Part shown: positions 55,469-63,223 of the stretch, piece after piece
How the letters are laid out: the number at the start of each line of letters is the position of its first letter
Position numbering within the stretch: the stretch's first letter is position 1
The notes under the pieces: model-generated
What the model saw: the letters and a program-made list of their open reading frames with translations, nothing else
What the model was told of the DNA's origin: nothing
Databases searched by the model: none
Program-made: the position numbers and the translations under genes
Assembly: GCA_016285185.1 (NCBI GenBank)
Contig: JAEEQG010000148.1
Span: forward strand, 90,992-154,991
Direction: 5' to 3'
Length of the DNA stretch: 64,000 nt
From: Spirochaetota bacterium
GTDB taxonomy: Bacteria; Spirochaetota; Spirochaetia; Treponematales; Treponemataceae

Positions 55469-56587
55469 GTAGACAGTACCATAGATTTTTTCGAATAAAA
55501 AACGTTTATCCTCAGGATTAAGCTTGGTAAAAACGCATACTGCACCGGTTTTACCCTCATACTCAAACACATGGCGTATTCCGCATTTGGCTCTTATAGT
55601 CCTGTAGCTGATATTTAGTAAAAATGAGTATTCCTGCATAGGCACAAACGAAATTGTCTTTGAAGAACACACAAACGTCACATAACGTTCCGACACATAT
55701 ACAAGTTCAAGAGGACTGATTCTGTCCTGAACCGCGGAGTTCTCTTCATGTTTTTCCGCAAGATACGATATTGCGGGGATAAAAGCCAGCTGTTCCATAA
55801 TCTTTTCGCAAACCTGAGGGAAAGCCATCTGCGAAAAAGTCGTTACCGGAATCTCAGCAGTAATTGTCTGTTTTAAGTCCGAAAAAGGAACAAACACACT
55901 ACCTGTAAAAGAATCCATTTCCCTTTTGTACGTACTTACTATGCTTGCAGGCTTTTTTTGTAAATCATCACTCAAAAGACATGCCTTGAAAGGAAAAGGA
56001 TTTTTTTCTGGAAAGCGTTTGCCATGAATAAAAAGTAGTTCTTTGCTTTCATACATGCTGTCTATCAGGTTTCCAGTCTGGTCTGAGCGGACAAAAGAAG
56101 TATTTGATTCAAGTATCTTAAAGAAAGTATCCGAAAGATCAACTCTGCGCCAAACAAACGGATTAAACAAAGGGTAATCAATATTTGATGAAAAACCGAC
56201 TTCTGTCTGACCATTTTTTGCAGCATACAGTAGTTTCCCATAATAATTCTCAAAAACAGGTTCAGACTGAGTATCTTCAATCTTGGATATAGTATTGGGA
56301 ATACCAACAGCACATGTATTGTTCTTGCTCTGCAAAATTGAATTAAAGAAAAGACCGCGTTTCTTAAAATAAAATGAAACAAGAATCTCTGTCTGCAAAG
56401 ACTTGGCATACTGAGGTACAAAACGTTCCGAAAAGATGATAACAGACTGCTGGACAGAATACTGACCGGATGGAACGGCAAAAGCCGTATCCTGAACCAA
56501 ATTCAGCCTTATACTTAAAACCGGCATTTCCGAGCGCATATAATCAATTACAACATCTCTTTCTATTCCGGTCAAAACATCATTCAT
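55463..56587 (-). CDS. Conserved-looking protein of unknown function, possible C-terminal PilZ-like domain
   Basis: 374 residues, no signal peptide or membrane helix. The last ~60 residues (SYRTIRAKCGIRHVFEY then FTKLNPEDKRFLFEKIYG) resemble the end of PilZ c-di-GMP-binding domains, but the Arg-rich switch motif is not clear, so this is tentative. It overlaps the lipoprotein gene upstream by 4 nt and should be translated from the same mRNA. Confidence 0.65.
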   Translation of the reverse strand: MNDVLTGIERDVVIDYMRSEMPVLSIRLNLVQDTAFAVPSGQYSVQQSVIIFSERFVPQYAKSLQTEILVSFYFKKRGLFFNSILQSKNNTCAVGIPNTISKIEDTQSEPVFENYYGKLLYAAKNGQTEVGFSSNIDYPLFNPFVWRRVDLSDTFFKILESNTSFVRSDQTGNLIDSMYESKELLFIHGKRFPEKNPFPFKACLLSDDLQKKPASIVSTYKREMDSFTGSVFVPFSDLKQTITAEIPVTTFSQMAFPQVCEKIMEQLAFIPAISYLAEKHEENSAVQDRISPLELVYVSERYVTFVCSSKTISFVPMQEYSFLLNISYRTIRAKCGIRHVFEYEGKTGAVCVFTKLNPEDKRFLFEKIYGTVYK

Positions 56588-57180
56588 TTTTCCGTCTCTC
56601 CAAAATAAATCTGATCAATTTTGAACGTTTCTTTGACATTATTAACAAACAATAAAATATCGGTATGTTTGTCATTTCCGAATAATCGCACTGGAACCTG
56701 ATAAACACCGTCATAAAATTCCGGTTTTGCAACTAGATAAGACTTCACTTCATGCAACGAAAAAAGTTCGTCTTCTAGAACCATCTTCAAAAAAGGATAT
56801 GTACTGTCAAGGATATCAGTTTCTATTCTGCGTTTATCAACCGGGACACAAATAGATTCACGGCAGAATGAATCAACGAATCTAACTAGCGAATATGGCA
56901 CACCGGAGAGATTCAGCTCACCAAAATCACCATATTCAGGATAAACTGCTTCGGTTTCAGGCAGAACACACAACGTAAGCGGCAGCTGCAGAAACAAATC
57001 CTGTTTTTCAAGCTTTGGCAGACCGTCCGGATTCATTTCATCAGACCAGTTTATTTCGTAAGACAATTCTTTTATTCTGCCTCTGAGAGTATCGGGTATT
57101 TTTGGAGTCTGTGTTTTTTCCTTTTTACATGAGAAAAACAGAAAGAATAGTAATAACAGTAACAAAGACAGTTTTTTCAC
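56584..57180 (-). CDS. Lipoprotein of unknown function
   Basis: 198 residues with a lipoprotein signal: KKLSLLLLLLFFLFFSC, the Cys at about residue 18 followed by a Lys-rich stretch. No recognised domain after it. The start is a GTG. TATAAT lies 6 nt before it and no Shine-Dalgarno sequence is present, so this may be a leaderless GTG start. First gene of a two-gene unit. Confidence 0.72.
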   Translation of the reverse strand: MKKLSLLLLLLFFLFFSCKKEKTQTPKIPDTLRGRIKELSYEINWSDEMNPDGLPKLEKQDLFLQLPLTLCVLPETEAVYPEYGDFGELNLSGVPYSLVRFVDSFCRESICVPVDKRRIETDILDSTYPFLKMVLEDELFSLHEVKSYLVAKPEFYDGVYQVPVRLFGNDKHTDILLFVNNVKETFKIDQIYFGETEK

Positions 57181-57186
57181 AATCTA

Positions 57187-57192
57187 ATTATA
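57187..57192 (-). promoter_or_regulatory. -10 box of the lipoprotein gene
   Basis: TATAAT on the minus strand, 6 nt before the GTG. A TTCAAA-like -35 lies about 16 bp further up. Confidence 0.45.
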
Positions 57193-57279
57193 TCACAAAC
57201 ACATAGTTTTTGAATATATGGACATTCTTTATACATACCGCTAAAATGAACCAGTTTTATTATCGTATCAGGAGACAAT

Positions 57280-59274
57280 ATGGGACTCACCTTAGCCGAA
57301 AAAATCATTCAGAATCACATAGTAGCAAAGGATTCTTTCCAAAAAGGAAAGCCGATTGAAAGAGGAACCGACATAGCAATCCGCATTGACCAGACACTTA
57401 CACAGGATGCAACCGGTACAATGTCATACCTTCAGTTTGAGACTATAGGAATCCCAAGAGTAAAAACAGAAGTTTCAGTATCATACATAGACCACAACAC
57501 ATTACAAACCGACTTTCGCAACATGGATGACCACCGCTATCTGCAGTCCATCGCACAAAAATACGGAATATGGTTTTCACGCCCAGGTAACGGCATTTGT
57601 CATCAGGTTCATCTTGAACACTTTGGCAAACCTGGCAAAACGCTTTTAGGTTCGGATTCCCACACACCCACTGGTGGTGGTATCGGAATGATTGCAATCG
57701 GTGCCGGCGGTCTTGACGTTGCAGTTGCAATGGGAGGCGGCGCATTCCATCTTGCAATGCCAAAAGTTTTCGGCGTTAAGCTTACCGGCAGCCTTAACAA
57801 AGGCGTAAGCGCAAAAGACATTATACTTGAAGTACTGCGCCGCGAAACGGTAAAAGGCGGCGTAGGCGCCGTTTACGAATACTTCGGTGATGGTGTAAAA
57901 AACCTTACTGTTCCACAAAGAGCCACAATAACAAACATGGGTGCCGAGCTCGGCGCAACATGCAGCGTATTTCCGTCTGATGAAACAACAAAGGCTTTTC
58001 TTGAAGCAATGGGACGCGGAAATGACTGGACAGAACAGAAAGCCGACAGCGACGCGGTTTACGACAAGATAATTGAAATTGATCTCAGTAAGCTCACTGC
58101 AATGGCAGCCTGTCCTCACTCCCCCGATGCGGTACAGCCGATAAGTGCCGTTGCAGGTAAAAAAGTTGACCAGGTTGTAATCGGTTCATGTACAAACAGT
58201 TCCCTTGACGATTTAACCGCTGTCGCCGCAATAGTAAAAGGCAAACACATTGCGCCCAATGTAGAAGCCGGTATTGCACCCGGAAGCCGTACAACACTCA
58301 TGATGGCAGAAAAAGCCGGTGTTCTCGGTGACTTGATAGCGGCAGGCTTCCGCATTCTCGAAAGCGCATGCGGTCCGTGCATTGGTATGGGTTTTGCGCC
58401 TAACAGTGAAGGCGTTACACTGCGCACATTCAACAGAAACTTCAAAGGACGCAGCGGTACGGCGGATGCTTCCGTTTTCCTTGTTTCACCTGAAACAGCC
58501 GCGGCAGCCGCTATTACAGGTGTAATAACCGATCCTTCAACTTTCTCATTTACAAAAGCTTCTGACAGTATGCTGGCAGGAAAATCTCCTGACCTTTCAA
58601 AATCGGATATCAAGCTATTCGGACAGGATGAAGGGATGTTGCTCAAACCGCTTTCAGAAGAGGAAAGCAAAAAAATAGAGATTATCCGCGGTCCAAACAT
58701 AAAGCCATGTCCGCCGACACCGGAATTTGCACCGGAATTGGAACTTCCTGTACTCTTAAAGGCGGGCGATAACGTTTCAACTGATGATATTATGCCGGCA
58801 GGCGCAAAAGTTCTTCCGCTGCGTTCCAACATTCCAGAAATTTCTAAGTTTGCGTTTGAACGCCTTGATCCTACATTTTACGAAAGAGCTTCGGCATTGA
58901 ACCCGAAAGGCTGTTTTGTTGTTGGCGGTGAAAACTACGGACAGGGTTCTTCACGCGAACACGCCGCGCTTGCTCCGATGTATCTCGGTGTAAGGGCTGT
59001 AATCGTAAAGTCATTTGCCCGTATTCACAAGGCAAACCTCATCAATTACGGCATAATTCCGATTACATTTGTAAACCCGTCTGACTACGACAAAATAAAA
59101 CAGGGCAATACAATCAAAATTACAAACATAAAAGAAGCCCTAGAAAAAGGTGTTAACTTTAAAATTACAGCTAACGGCAGCGTAATAGAAGGTTCAAATA
59201 CACTTGACGAACGTTCCGCAAAGATTTTGCTGGCAGGAGGTTTGGCAGCCTATACCAGAATGGGCGGTCAGTAA
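57280..59274 (+). CDS. Aconitate hydratase family enzyme
   Basis: 664 residues, fused LeuC-like and LeuD-like (swivelling) domains. The 4Fe-4S ligands are in VIGSCTNSS and ACGPCIGMG; substrate-binding segments include GSDSHTPTGGG and GQGSSREHAALAP. The length is that of the short putative-aconitase group instead of the ~890-residue AcnA, so a role on citrate, homocitrate or a related acid is possible. AGGAGA precedes the ATG. Confidence 0.9.
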   Translation: MGLTLAEKIIQNHIVAKDSFQKGKPIERGTDIAIRIDQTLTQDATGTMSYLQFETIGIPRVKTEVSVSYIDHNTLQTDFRNMDDHRYLQSIAQKYGIWFSRPGNGICHQVHLEHFGKPGKTLLGSDSHTPTGGGIGMIAIGAGGLDVAVAMGGGAFHLAMPKVFGVKLTGSLNKGVSAKDIILEVLRRETVKGGVGAVYEYFGDGVKNLTVPQRATITNMGAELGATCSVFPSDETTKAFLEAMGRGNDWTEQKADSDAVYDKIIEIDLSKLTAMAACPHSPDAVQPISAVAGKKVDQVVIGSCTNSSLDDLTAVAAIVKGKHIAPNVEAGIAPGSRTTLMMAEKAGVLGDLIAAGFRILESACGPCIGMGFAPNSEGVTLRTFNRNFKGRSGTADASVFLVSPETAAAAAITGVITDPSTFSFTKASDSMLAGKSPDLSKSDIKLFGQDEGMLLKPLSEEESKKIEIIRGPNIKPCPPTPEFAPELELPVLLKAGDNVSTDDIMPAGAKVLPLRSNIPEISKFAFERLDPTFYERASALNPKGCFVVGGENYGQGSSREHAALAPMYLGVRAVIVKSFARIHKANLINYGIIPITFVNPSDYDKIKQGNTIKITNIKEALEKGVNFKITANGSVIEGSNTLDERSAKILLAGGLAAYTRMGGQ

Positions 59275-60464
59275 TGGGCAAGTTTTCTCAGGCTGTTCGT
59301 GATTCTCTTTGGGGACACATTTATCTTACACCGGAGCTTGAAGAATGTATTCACACTCCGGTTTTCAACAGGCTGTATGCAATAAAGCAGCTTGGTCCAA
59401 CAGAAATTGCATATCCCGGCGCAACTCATACAAGAGCCTCTCATTCTCTTGGAGTGTATCACATTGCACAGCGTCTTGCGGACAATCTGATTACAAAAGG
59501 TGCTTCCGAATGGGTTACAAAGAAAGGAACTGCCGCCTTTTTGGCAGCCGCCCTATTTCATGATTTGGGACATTTTCCTTTTACCCATTCGCTAAAAGAA
59601 CTTCCGCTTAAAGACCATGAAGATTTAACGGCGGATGCTGTTCTTGCAGAACCACTCAAAACCCTCATTGCAAAAACCGGTGCGGATCCACAGCAAGTTG
59701 CGGCAATCGTTTCCGATTCCATTCAAACCAGCGACACCGAAACACTGTTTTTCCGCAAGCTTCTTTCAGGTGTGCTTGATCCCGACAAATTAGACTATCT
59801 CAACCGCGACGCATTTTTTTGCGGCGTTCCTTACGGTACACAGGACATAGACTTTATTCTCTCCCATATCGTTCCCGACAAACAAAAAGGTGTTATGCTT
59901 GATTCACAGGGAATAATGTCCATTGAACACCTGCTTTTTTCAAAATACATGATGTATAAGGCTGTTTACTGGAACAAGAATGTAAGAACGGCAACCGCGA
60001 TGATGAAAAAAGCACTGTATTCGGCGTTGGAACAAAAGCTTGTGTTGCCGGAACAGCTGTATGCGGCAGACGACAATTCAATTTACAGTCTGCTTATGTC
60101 AGCAGATTTTGCGGAGAAAAAATGCGCGCAACTGCTGAAAGAAAGAAGACTTTACCGCATAGTTCAGGAAATTCCATTTGATGATGCCAATCCTCTGCAC
60201 AAAAAACTTGAAGGTCTGGAATTCCGCACGAATGAAGAAAAACGTCTTGCCACGGAAAACTCCCTTAAACCGGAAGATATCATTATAGATGTTCCCGAAC
60301 GTATTTCGTTTGAAACCGATCTTTGGATTTATTCCGAAAACAAGCCTTTCTCCGAGAGTTCTACAGTTTTCAGCAAAGACACCGTGCAGAATTTTACCAA
60401 AAGCATAAGAAAAATCCGTGTCTGCACCGCACCTGACTGCGGGATTCTTCACACAATTCTTTAA
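59274..60464 (+). CDS. HD-domain phosphohydrolase (dNTPase-like)
   Basis: 396 residues. N-terminal HD domain: THTRASHSLGVYH, then LFHDLGHFPFTHSLKE and the distal Asp in DPDKLDYLNRDAFFCGV. This resembles the YwfO/SAMHD1-like nucleotide hydrolases. The start overlaps the aconitase stop (TAATG). The actual substrate is not readable. Confidence 0.87.
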   Translation: MGKFSQAVRDSLWGHIYLTPELEECIHTPVFNRLYAIKQLGPTEIAYPGATHTRASHSLGVYHIAQRLADNLITKGASEWVTKKGTAAFLAAALFHDLGHFPFTHSLKELPLKDHEDLTADAVLAEPLKTLIAKTGADPQQVAAIVSDSIQTSDTETLFFRKLLSGVLDPDKLDYLNRDAFFCGVPYGTQDIDFILSHIVPDKQKGVMLDSQGIMSIEHLLFSKYMMYKAVYWNKNVRTATAMMKKALYSALEQKLVLPEQLYAADDNSIYSLLMSADFAEKKCAQLLKERRLYRIVQEIPFDDANPLHKKLEGLEFRTNEEKRLATENSLKPEDIIIDVPERISFETDLWIYSENKPFSESSTVFSKDTVQNFTKSIRKIRVCTAPDCGILHTIL

Positions 60465-60479
60465 AACAAAGTTGATTTA

Positions 60480-60508
60480 TTGGATATAATAAGGGATAAT
60501 AATATAAT
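60480..60508 (+). promoter_or_regulatory. Promoter of the GGDEF gene
   Basis: TTGGAT (60480-60485), 17 bp, TATAAT (60503-60508); the leader holds AGGA before the GTG. Confidence 0.5.
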
Positions 60509-60534
60509 ATCTCATTCCTGGATAGGAACAAACA

Positions 60535-61926
60535 GTGAAAACCTTAACTGATAAAGACAACAAAAACAACGTACATTTAAAATGGATCAGCATCGCTTCA
60601 TGGTTGATTTCTCTGCTTGTTTTAACAGCGGGTTACTATTTATTATTTTCAGGTGACATACAACATGAACGGGAAAGATGCAGCTTTATTGCAGAAAATG
60701 AATCTTCACATATTATCACAATAATCGACTGTGTAATGGCTAGAACACATACACTTACCGCTCTTGTACAGGATCACAACGGCGACACTTCGTTTTTTGA
60801 CGGTGTTGCAGATGATGTTTATAACGATGTTCTTAGAGATACCAATGTTTCATTAAAAAATATTGCGATTGCTCCGGGAGGCGTTGTTGCGGCAGTTTAT
60901 CCTCTTGCCGGCAACGAAAGTCTGGTAGGGTTTAATTTTATGGATACCAGTCAAGCAGGCAATCTTGAGGCTTTAGAAGCTTATAAAAAAGGCGATACAA
61001 TTCTGACAAATCCTTTTAACCTGATTCAGGGAGGCGTCGGAATGGCAGGAAGAGCACCTGTCATTCTGCAGCAAGGAGACGAGACCACCTTGTGGGGATT
61101 AGTCACCGTCACGATTGATTTTGAAAATATCATCAATGTTTTGAATCTGGATAATCTTTCAGGCATGGGTCTTAATTATGAACTTTCCTATATCACCGAT
61201 GACGGACAGGTTCATACCATGCATAAAAAAGGAAATCTAAAATCAAATGCAGTTCGCTCACGTTTTAATATAAGAAATCTTACATGGGAACTTGCGCTTA
61301 TGCCACAACGCGGCTGGATTTCCACAGGTCGCCATATTATTGCACTTATTATCATTCTTTTTTTGTCTGTTTTTACAGGTGGGTTTTCACATATGCTGTT
61401 CACTTTGAAAGAAATGAACACAAAACTGCTTCAAATTTCCAATACAGACAGACTCACAGGCTGTCTGAACAGGCGTGCGTATGAGGATGATCTTATTCGA
61501 TATACGAAAAGCGGAACCAATAATGATTTCGTGTATGTAGCAATTGACGTTAACGGTCTAAAAAATGCAAATGATACCTTGGGACACGCTGCAGGTGATG
61601 AGCTGATATGCGGACTAGCTGCTTGTATGATGAAATGTTTTCAACCATTCGGTAAAGTTTACCGTATCGGCGGTGATGAATTTGTTGCCTTGCTTTTTGC
61701 CGATACTCAGCAGCTTGAACGCATTAAATTGAATCTGAATGAGACAGTAGGATACTGGAAAGGAAAGTACCTTGAAAAATTAACGGTTTCTGCCGGTTAT
61801 GTACAACAATGTGAGTTCCCGGATGAGTCCGTTTTAAATTTGGCAAAGATTGCAGATAAGCGCATGTACAACATTAAAAGAGAATATTATCAAAAAATCG
61901 GAAATGACCGGCGTGCCAGAGGGTGA
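60535..61926 (+). CDS. Membrane-bound diguanylate cyclase with CHASE-like sensor
   Basis: 463 residues with a GTG start (AGGA upstream). A transmembrane helix (about 18-40), an extracytoplasmic CHASE-like domain (HERERCSFIAENESSHIITI), a second helix (about 265-285), and a C-terminal GGDEF domain (NTDRLTGCLNRRAYEDD, then RIGGDEFVALLF). The intact GGDEF suggests it makes c-di-GMP; the RxxD inhibitory site upstream of it is not evident. Confidence 0.92.
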   Translation: MKTLTDKDNKNNVHLKWISIASWLISLLVLTAGYYLLFSGDIQHERERCSFIAENESSHIITIIDCVMARTHTLTALVQDHNGDTSFFDGVADDVYNDVLRDTNVSLKNIAIAPGGVVAAVYPLAGNESLVGFNFMDTSQAGNLEALEAYKKGDTILTNPFNLIQGGVGMAGRAPVILQQGDETTLWGLVTVTIDFENIINVLNLDNLSGMGLNYELSYITDDGQVHTMHKKGNLKSNAVRSRFNIRNLTWELALMPQRGWISTGRHIIALIIILFLSVFTGGFSHMLFTLKEMNTKLLQISNTDRLTGCLNRRAYEDDLIRYTKSGTNNDFVYVAIDVNGLKNANDTLGHAAGDELICGLAACMMKCFQPFGKVYRIGGDEFVALLFADTQQLERIKLNLNETVGYWKGKYLEKLTVSAGYVQQCEFPDESVLNLAKIADKRMYNIKREYYQKIGNDRRARG

Positions 61927-61946
61927 ACATCGATATAGTTTCATAT

Positions 61947-61986
61947 AAATAACTACTGTAGCTGCGGTGATAAAATCATGTTATGT
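61947..61986 (-). other. Possible degenerate attC-like boundary
   Basis: On the minus strand ACATAAC (61986-61980) starts 3 nt after the cassette-gene stop, and GTTATTT (61953-61947) closes a 40-bp site. ACATAAC is the same heptamer as at the clear attC site. The inner part has no good palindrome, so this may be a coincidence or a decayed site. Confidence 0.2.
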
Positions 61987-61988
61987 GA

Positions 61989-62972
61989 TTATTTTTTTTC
62001 AAATTTTTTATAATCATAAATATCGACAAAATCGACATCATCTTCTCCAGCAACTTCAACATGAGGATTAAAGCCGCTTTCAATCATAATTGATAATGCA
62101 TTACTTTTATTTCTTTCCAAAGCGTATACAAGTGGACTTTCGTCTGGTGTCATAACTTCGGCTTTGTAACCGCTTGAAATGATTTTTTTCAATAATGATA
62201 TATTGTCAGTTTCAATAGCACGAATAAGATCATAATATTCTTCAGATTTGTATACATTTCGGGATTTTAATATCGAATCATTTTCGCAAGAAGTATATTC
62301 TTCTATAATGTTTTCGTTATTGTTTGAATTTTTGATTGTCTGATGTACATAACATCCGGCTTCTTCATCCCATTTTGAAATATGCTTCATATTTTCATAA
62401 TGAGGATTATCCCATTCCAAATAAAAGGGAGAATCTCCTTTATCTTGTTCTAGGAATAATACATCACCATTGTAAAAGTTTGGACTTCCAACAGAACTTC
62501 CTGTAACTAATTTTGTAAATCCAGTTGTTGTAAATTGTTTTCCATCATAATTAAGGCCACCGTTTACATAGAAATATGTAGTTCCATATTTATACAATGG
62601 TACAAACGATCTGCTGCTTGATATAAGAATAACATCATGCCCTGATATCCAGCCTTCTCTGTAATCATCCATTGTTTCTATCAGCCATCGATGAAATACA
62701 TTTCCTGACTTATACTGAAAAGAATCCTTAGAAACTCTTTTAAATTTGACTATAGTTTTCTTGTCAAGATAAAACTTTGGTTCTTCTTCAAATTCATGAG
62801 TCCAGTTCTTATAAACAGGAACTTTATCATGTGCGATTACTCCGAACATAGAATGTAAAATACTGAATGTTTCCTTGTTACGATACAGGTAATAGTCCAT
62901 ATCTTGTTCTTGTGCAAATAACATTGATAAATTAAAAACTGTAAAGAAAACAAAAAACAATTTATTTTTCAA
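61989..62972 (-). CDS. Exported protein with C-terminal ankyrin-like repeats (putative cassette gene)
   Basis: About 327 residues from the TTG at 62972, which has a strong GGAGGAG upstream; a longer in-frame start would run into the attC-adjacent GC-rich hairpin. Signal peptide (KNKLFFVFFTVFNLSMLFAQ), then an unrecognised domain, and two ankyrin-like repeats at the C-terminus (LLKKIISSGYKAEVMTPDES, SALSIMIESGFNPHVEV-type). The gene is flanked by attC-like sites in the same orientation, so it fits an integron cassette. Function unknown. Confidence 0.75.
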   Translation of the reverse strand: MKNKLFFVFFTVFNLSMLFAQEQDMDYYLYRNKETFSILHSMFGVIAHDKVPVYKNWTHEFEEEPKFYLDKKTIVKFKRVSKDSFQYKSGNVFHRWLIETMDDYREGWISGHDVILISSSRSFVPLYKYGTTYFYVNGGLNYDGKQFTTTGFTKLVTGSSVGSPNFYNGDVLFLEQDKGDSPFYLEWDNPHYENMKHISKWDEEAGCYVHQTIKNSNNNENIIEEYTSCENDSILKSRNVYKSEEYYDLIRAIETDNISLLKKIISSGYKAEVMTPDESPLVYALERNKSNALSIMIESGFNPHVEVAGEDDVDFVDIYDYKKFEKK

Positions 62973-62989
62973 TTTTTCTCCTCCAAAAG

Positions 62990-63005
62990 CGCCCCAGTGC
63001 GGGCG
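62990..63005. other. GC-rich hairpin between cassette gene and attC
   Basis: CGCCC and GGGCG flank a short loop in an otherwise A/T-rich region. It lies between the attC end and the TTG start of the cassette gene and may be part of the cassette leader. Confidence 0.4.
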
Positions 63006-63008
63006 TCC

Positions 63009-63071
63009 ACATAACAATTGCTTAAACCGCAGGCGGCTTGACCGCCTGTCGGCTACGAACCTATGTTATAC
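63009..63071 (-). other. attC-like integron recombination site
   Basis: 63 bp, minus orientation: it begins with GTATAAC (63071-63065), ends with GTTATGT (63015-63009), and contains a perfect 7-bp inner stem (CAGGCGG and CCGCCTG with a 5-nt loop, 63030-63048). The outer heptamers are each one base from the RYYYAAC / GTTRRRY consensus and pair with each other except at one position. Size, symmetry and location between two small unknown genes on the same strand fit an attC site. Chromosomal integrons are known in Treponema denticola. No integrase is in the window. Confidence 0.65.
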
Positions 63072-63111
63072 GAAATTATTTCTTATAAATATTTCCATTT
63101 TTTTTAGTGAA

Positions 63112-63164
63112 CATAAACTTTTCCAAGCGGCGTAAAGCCGTGCACAATCGCTACTTTGTTTAGT
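63112..63164 (-). other. Possible second, degenerate attC site
   Basis: On the minus strand ACTAAAC (63164-63158) and GTTTATG (63118-63112) flank a small GC-rich stem (CGGC, GTAAA loop, GCCG). The cores have more mismatches than the adjacent site. Confidence 0.3.
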
Positions 63165-63180
63165 CCTAAAGTTCAATTAA

Positions 63181-63209
63181 TTTTTCATTGAGCTTGACTC
63201 AATGAAAAA
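63181..63209. repeat. 12-bp inverted repeat after the SH3-domain gene
   Basis: TTTTTCATTGAG and CTCAATGAAAAA with a 5-nt spacer, a perfect palindromic stem about 15 bp past the stop codon. It has no T-run after the stem on either strand beyond its own arms, so a terminator role is uncertain. Confidence 0.5.
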
Positions 63210-63223
63210 ATATTCATTTATTA

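Noticed and set aside
61971..61996. AATCA/TGATT stem followed by eight T as a terminator for the GGDEF gene
   Set aside because: The stem is only 5 A/T-rich pairs; too weak to call, and it overlaps the attC-like heptamer and the end of the opposite gene.
63181..63209. Inverted repeat as an intrinsic terminator
   Set aside because: The stem begins with T and ends with A on both strands and no T-run follows it.
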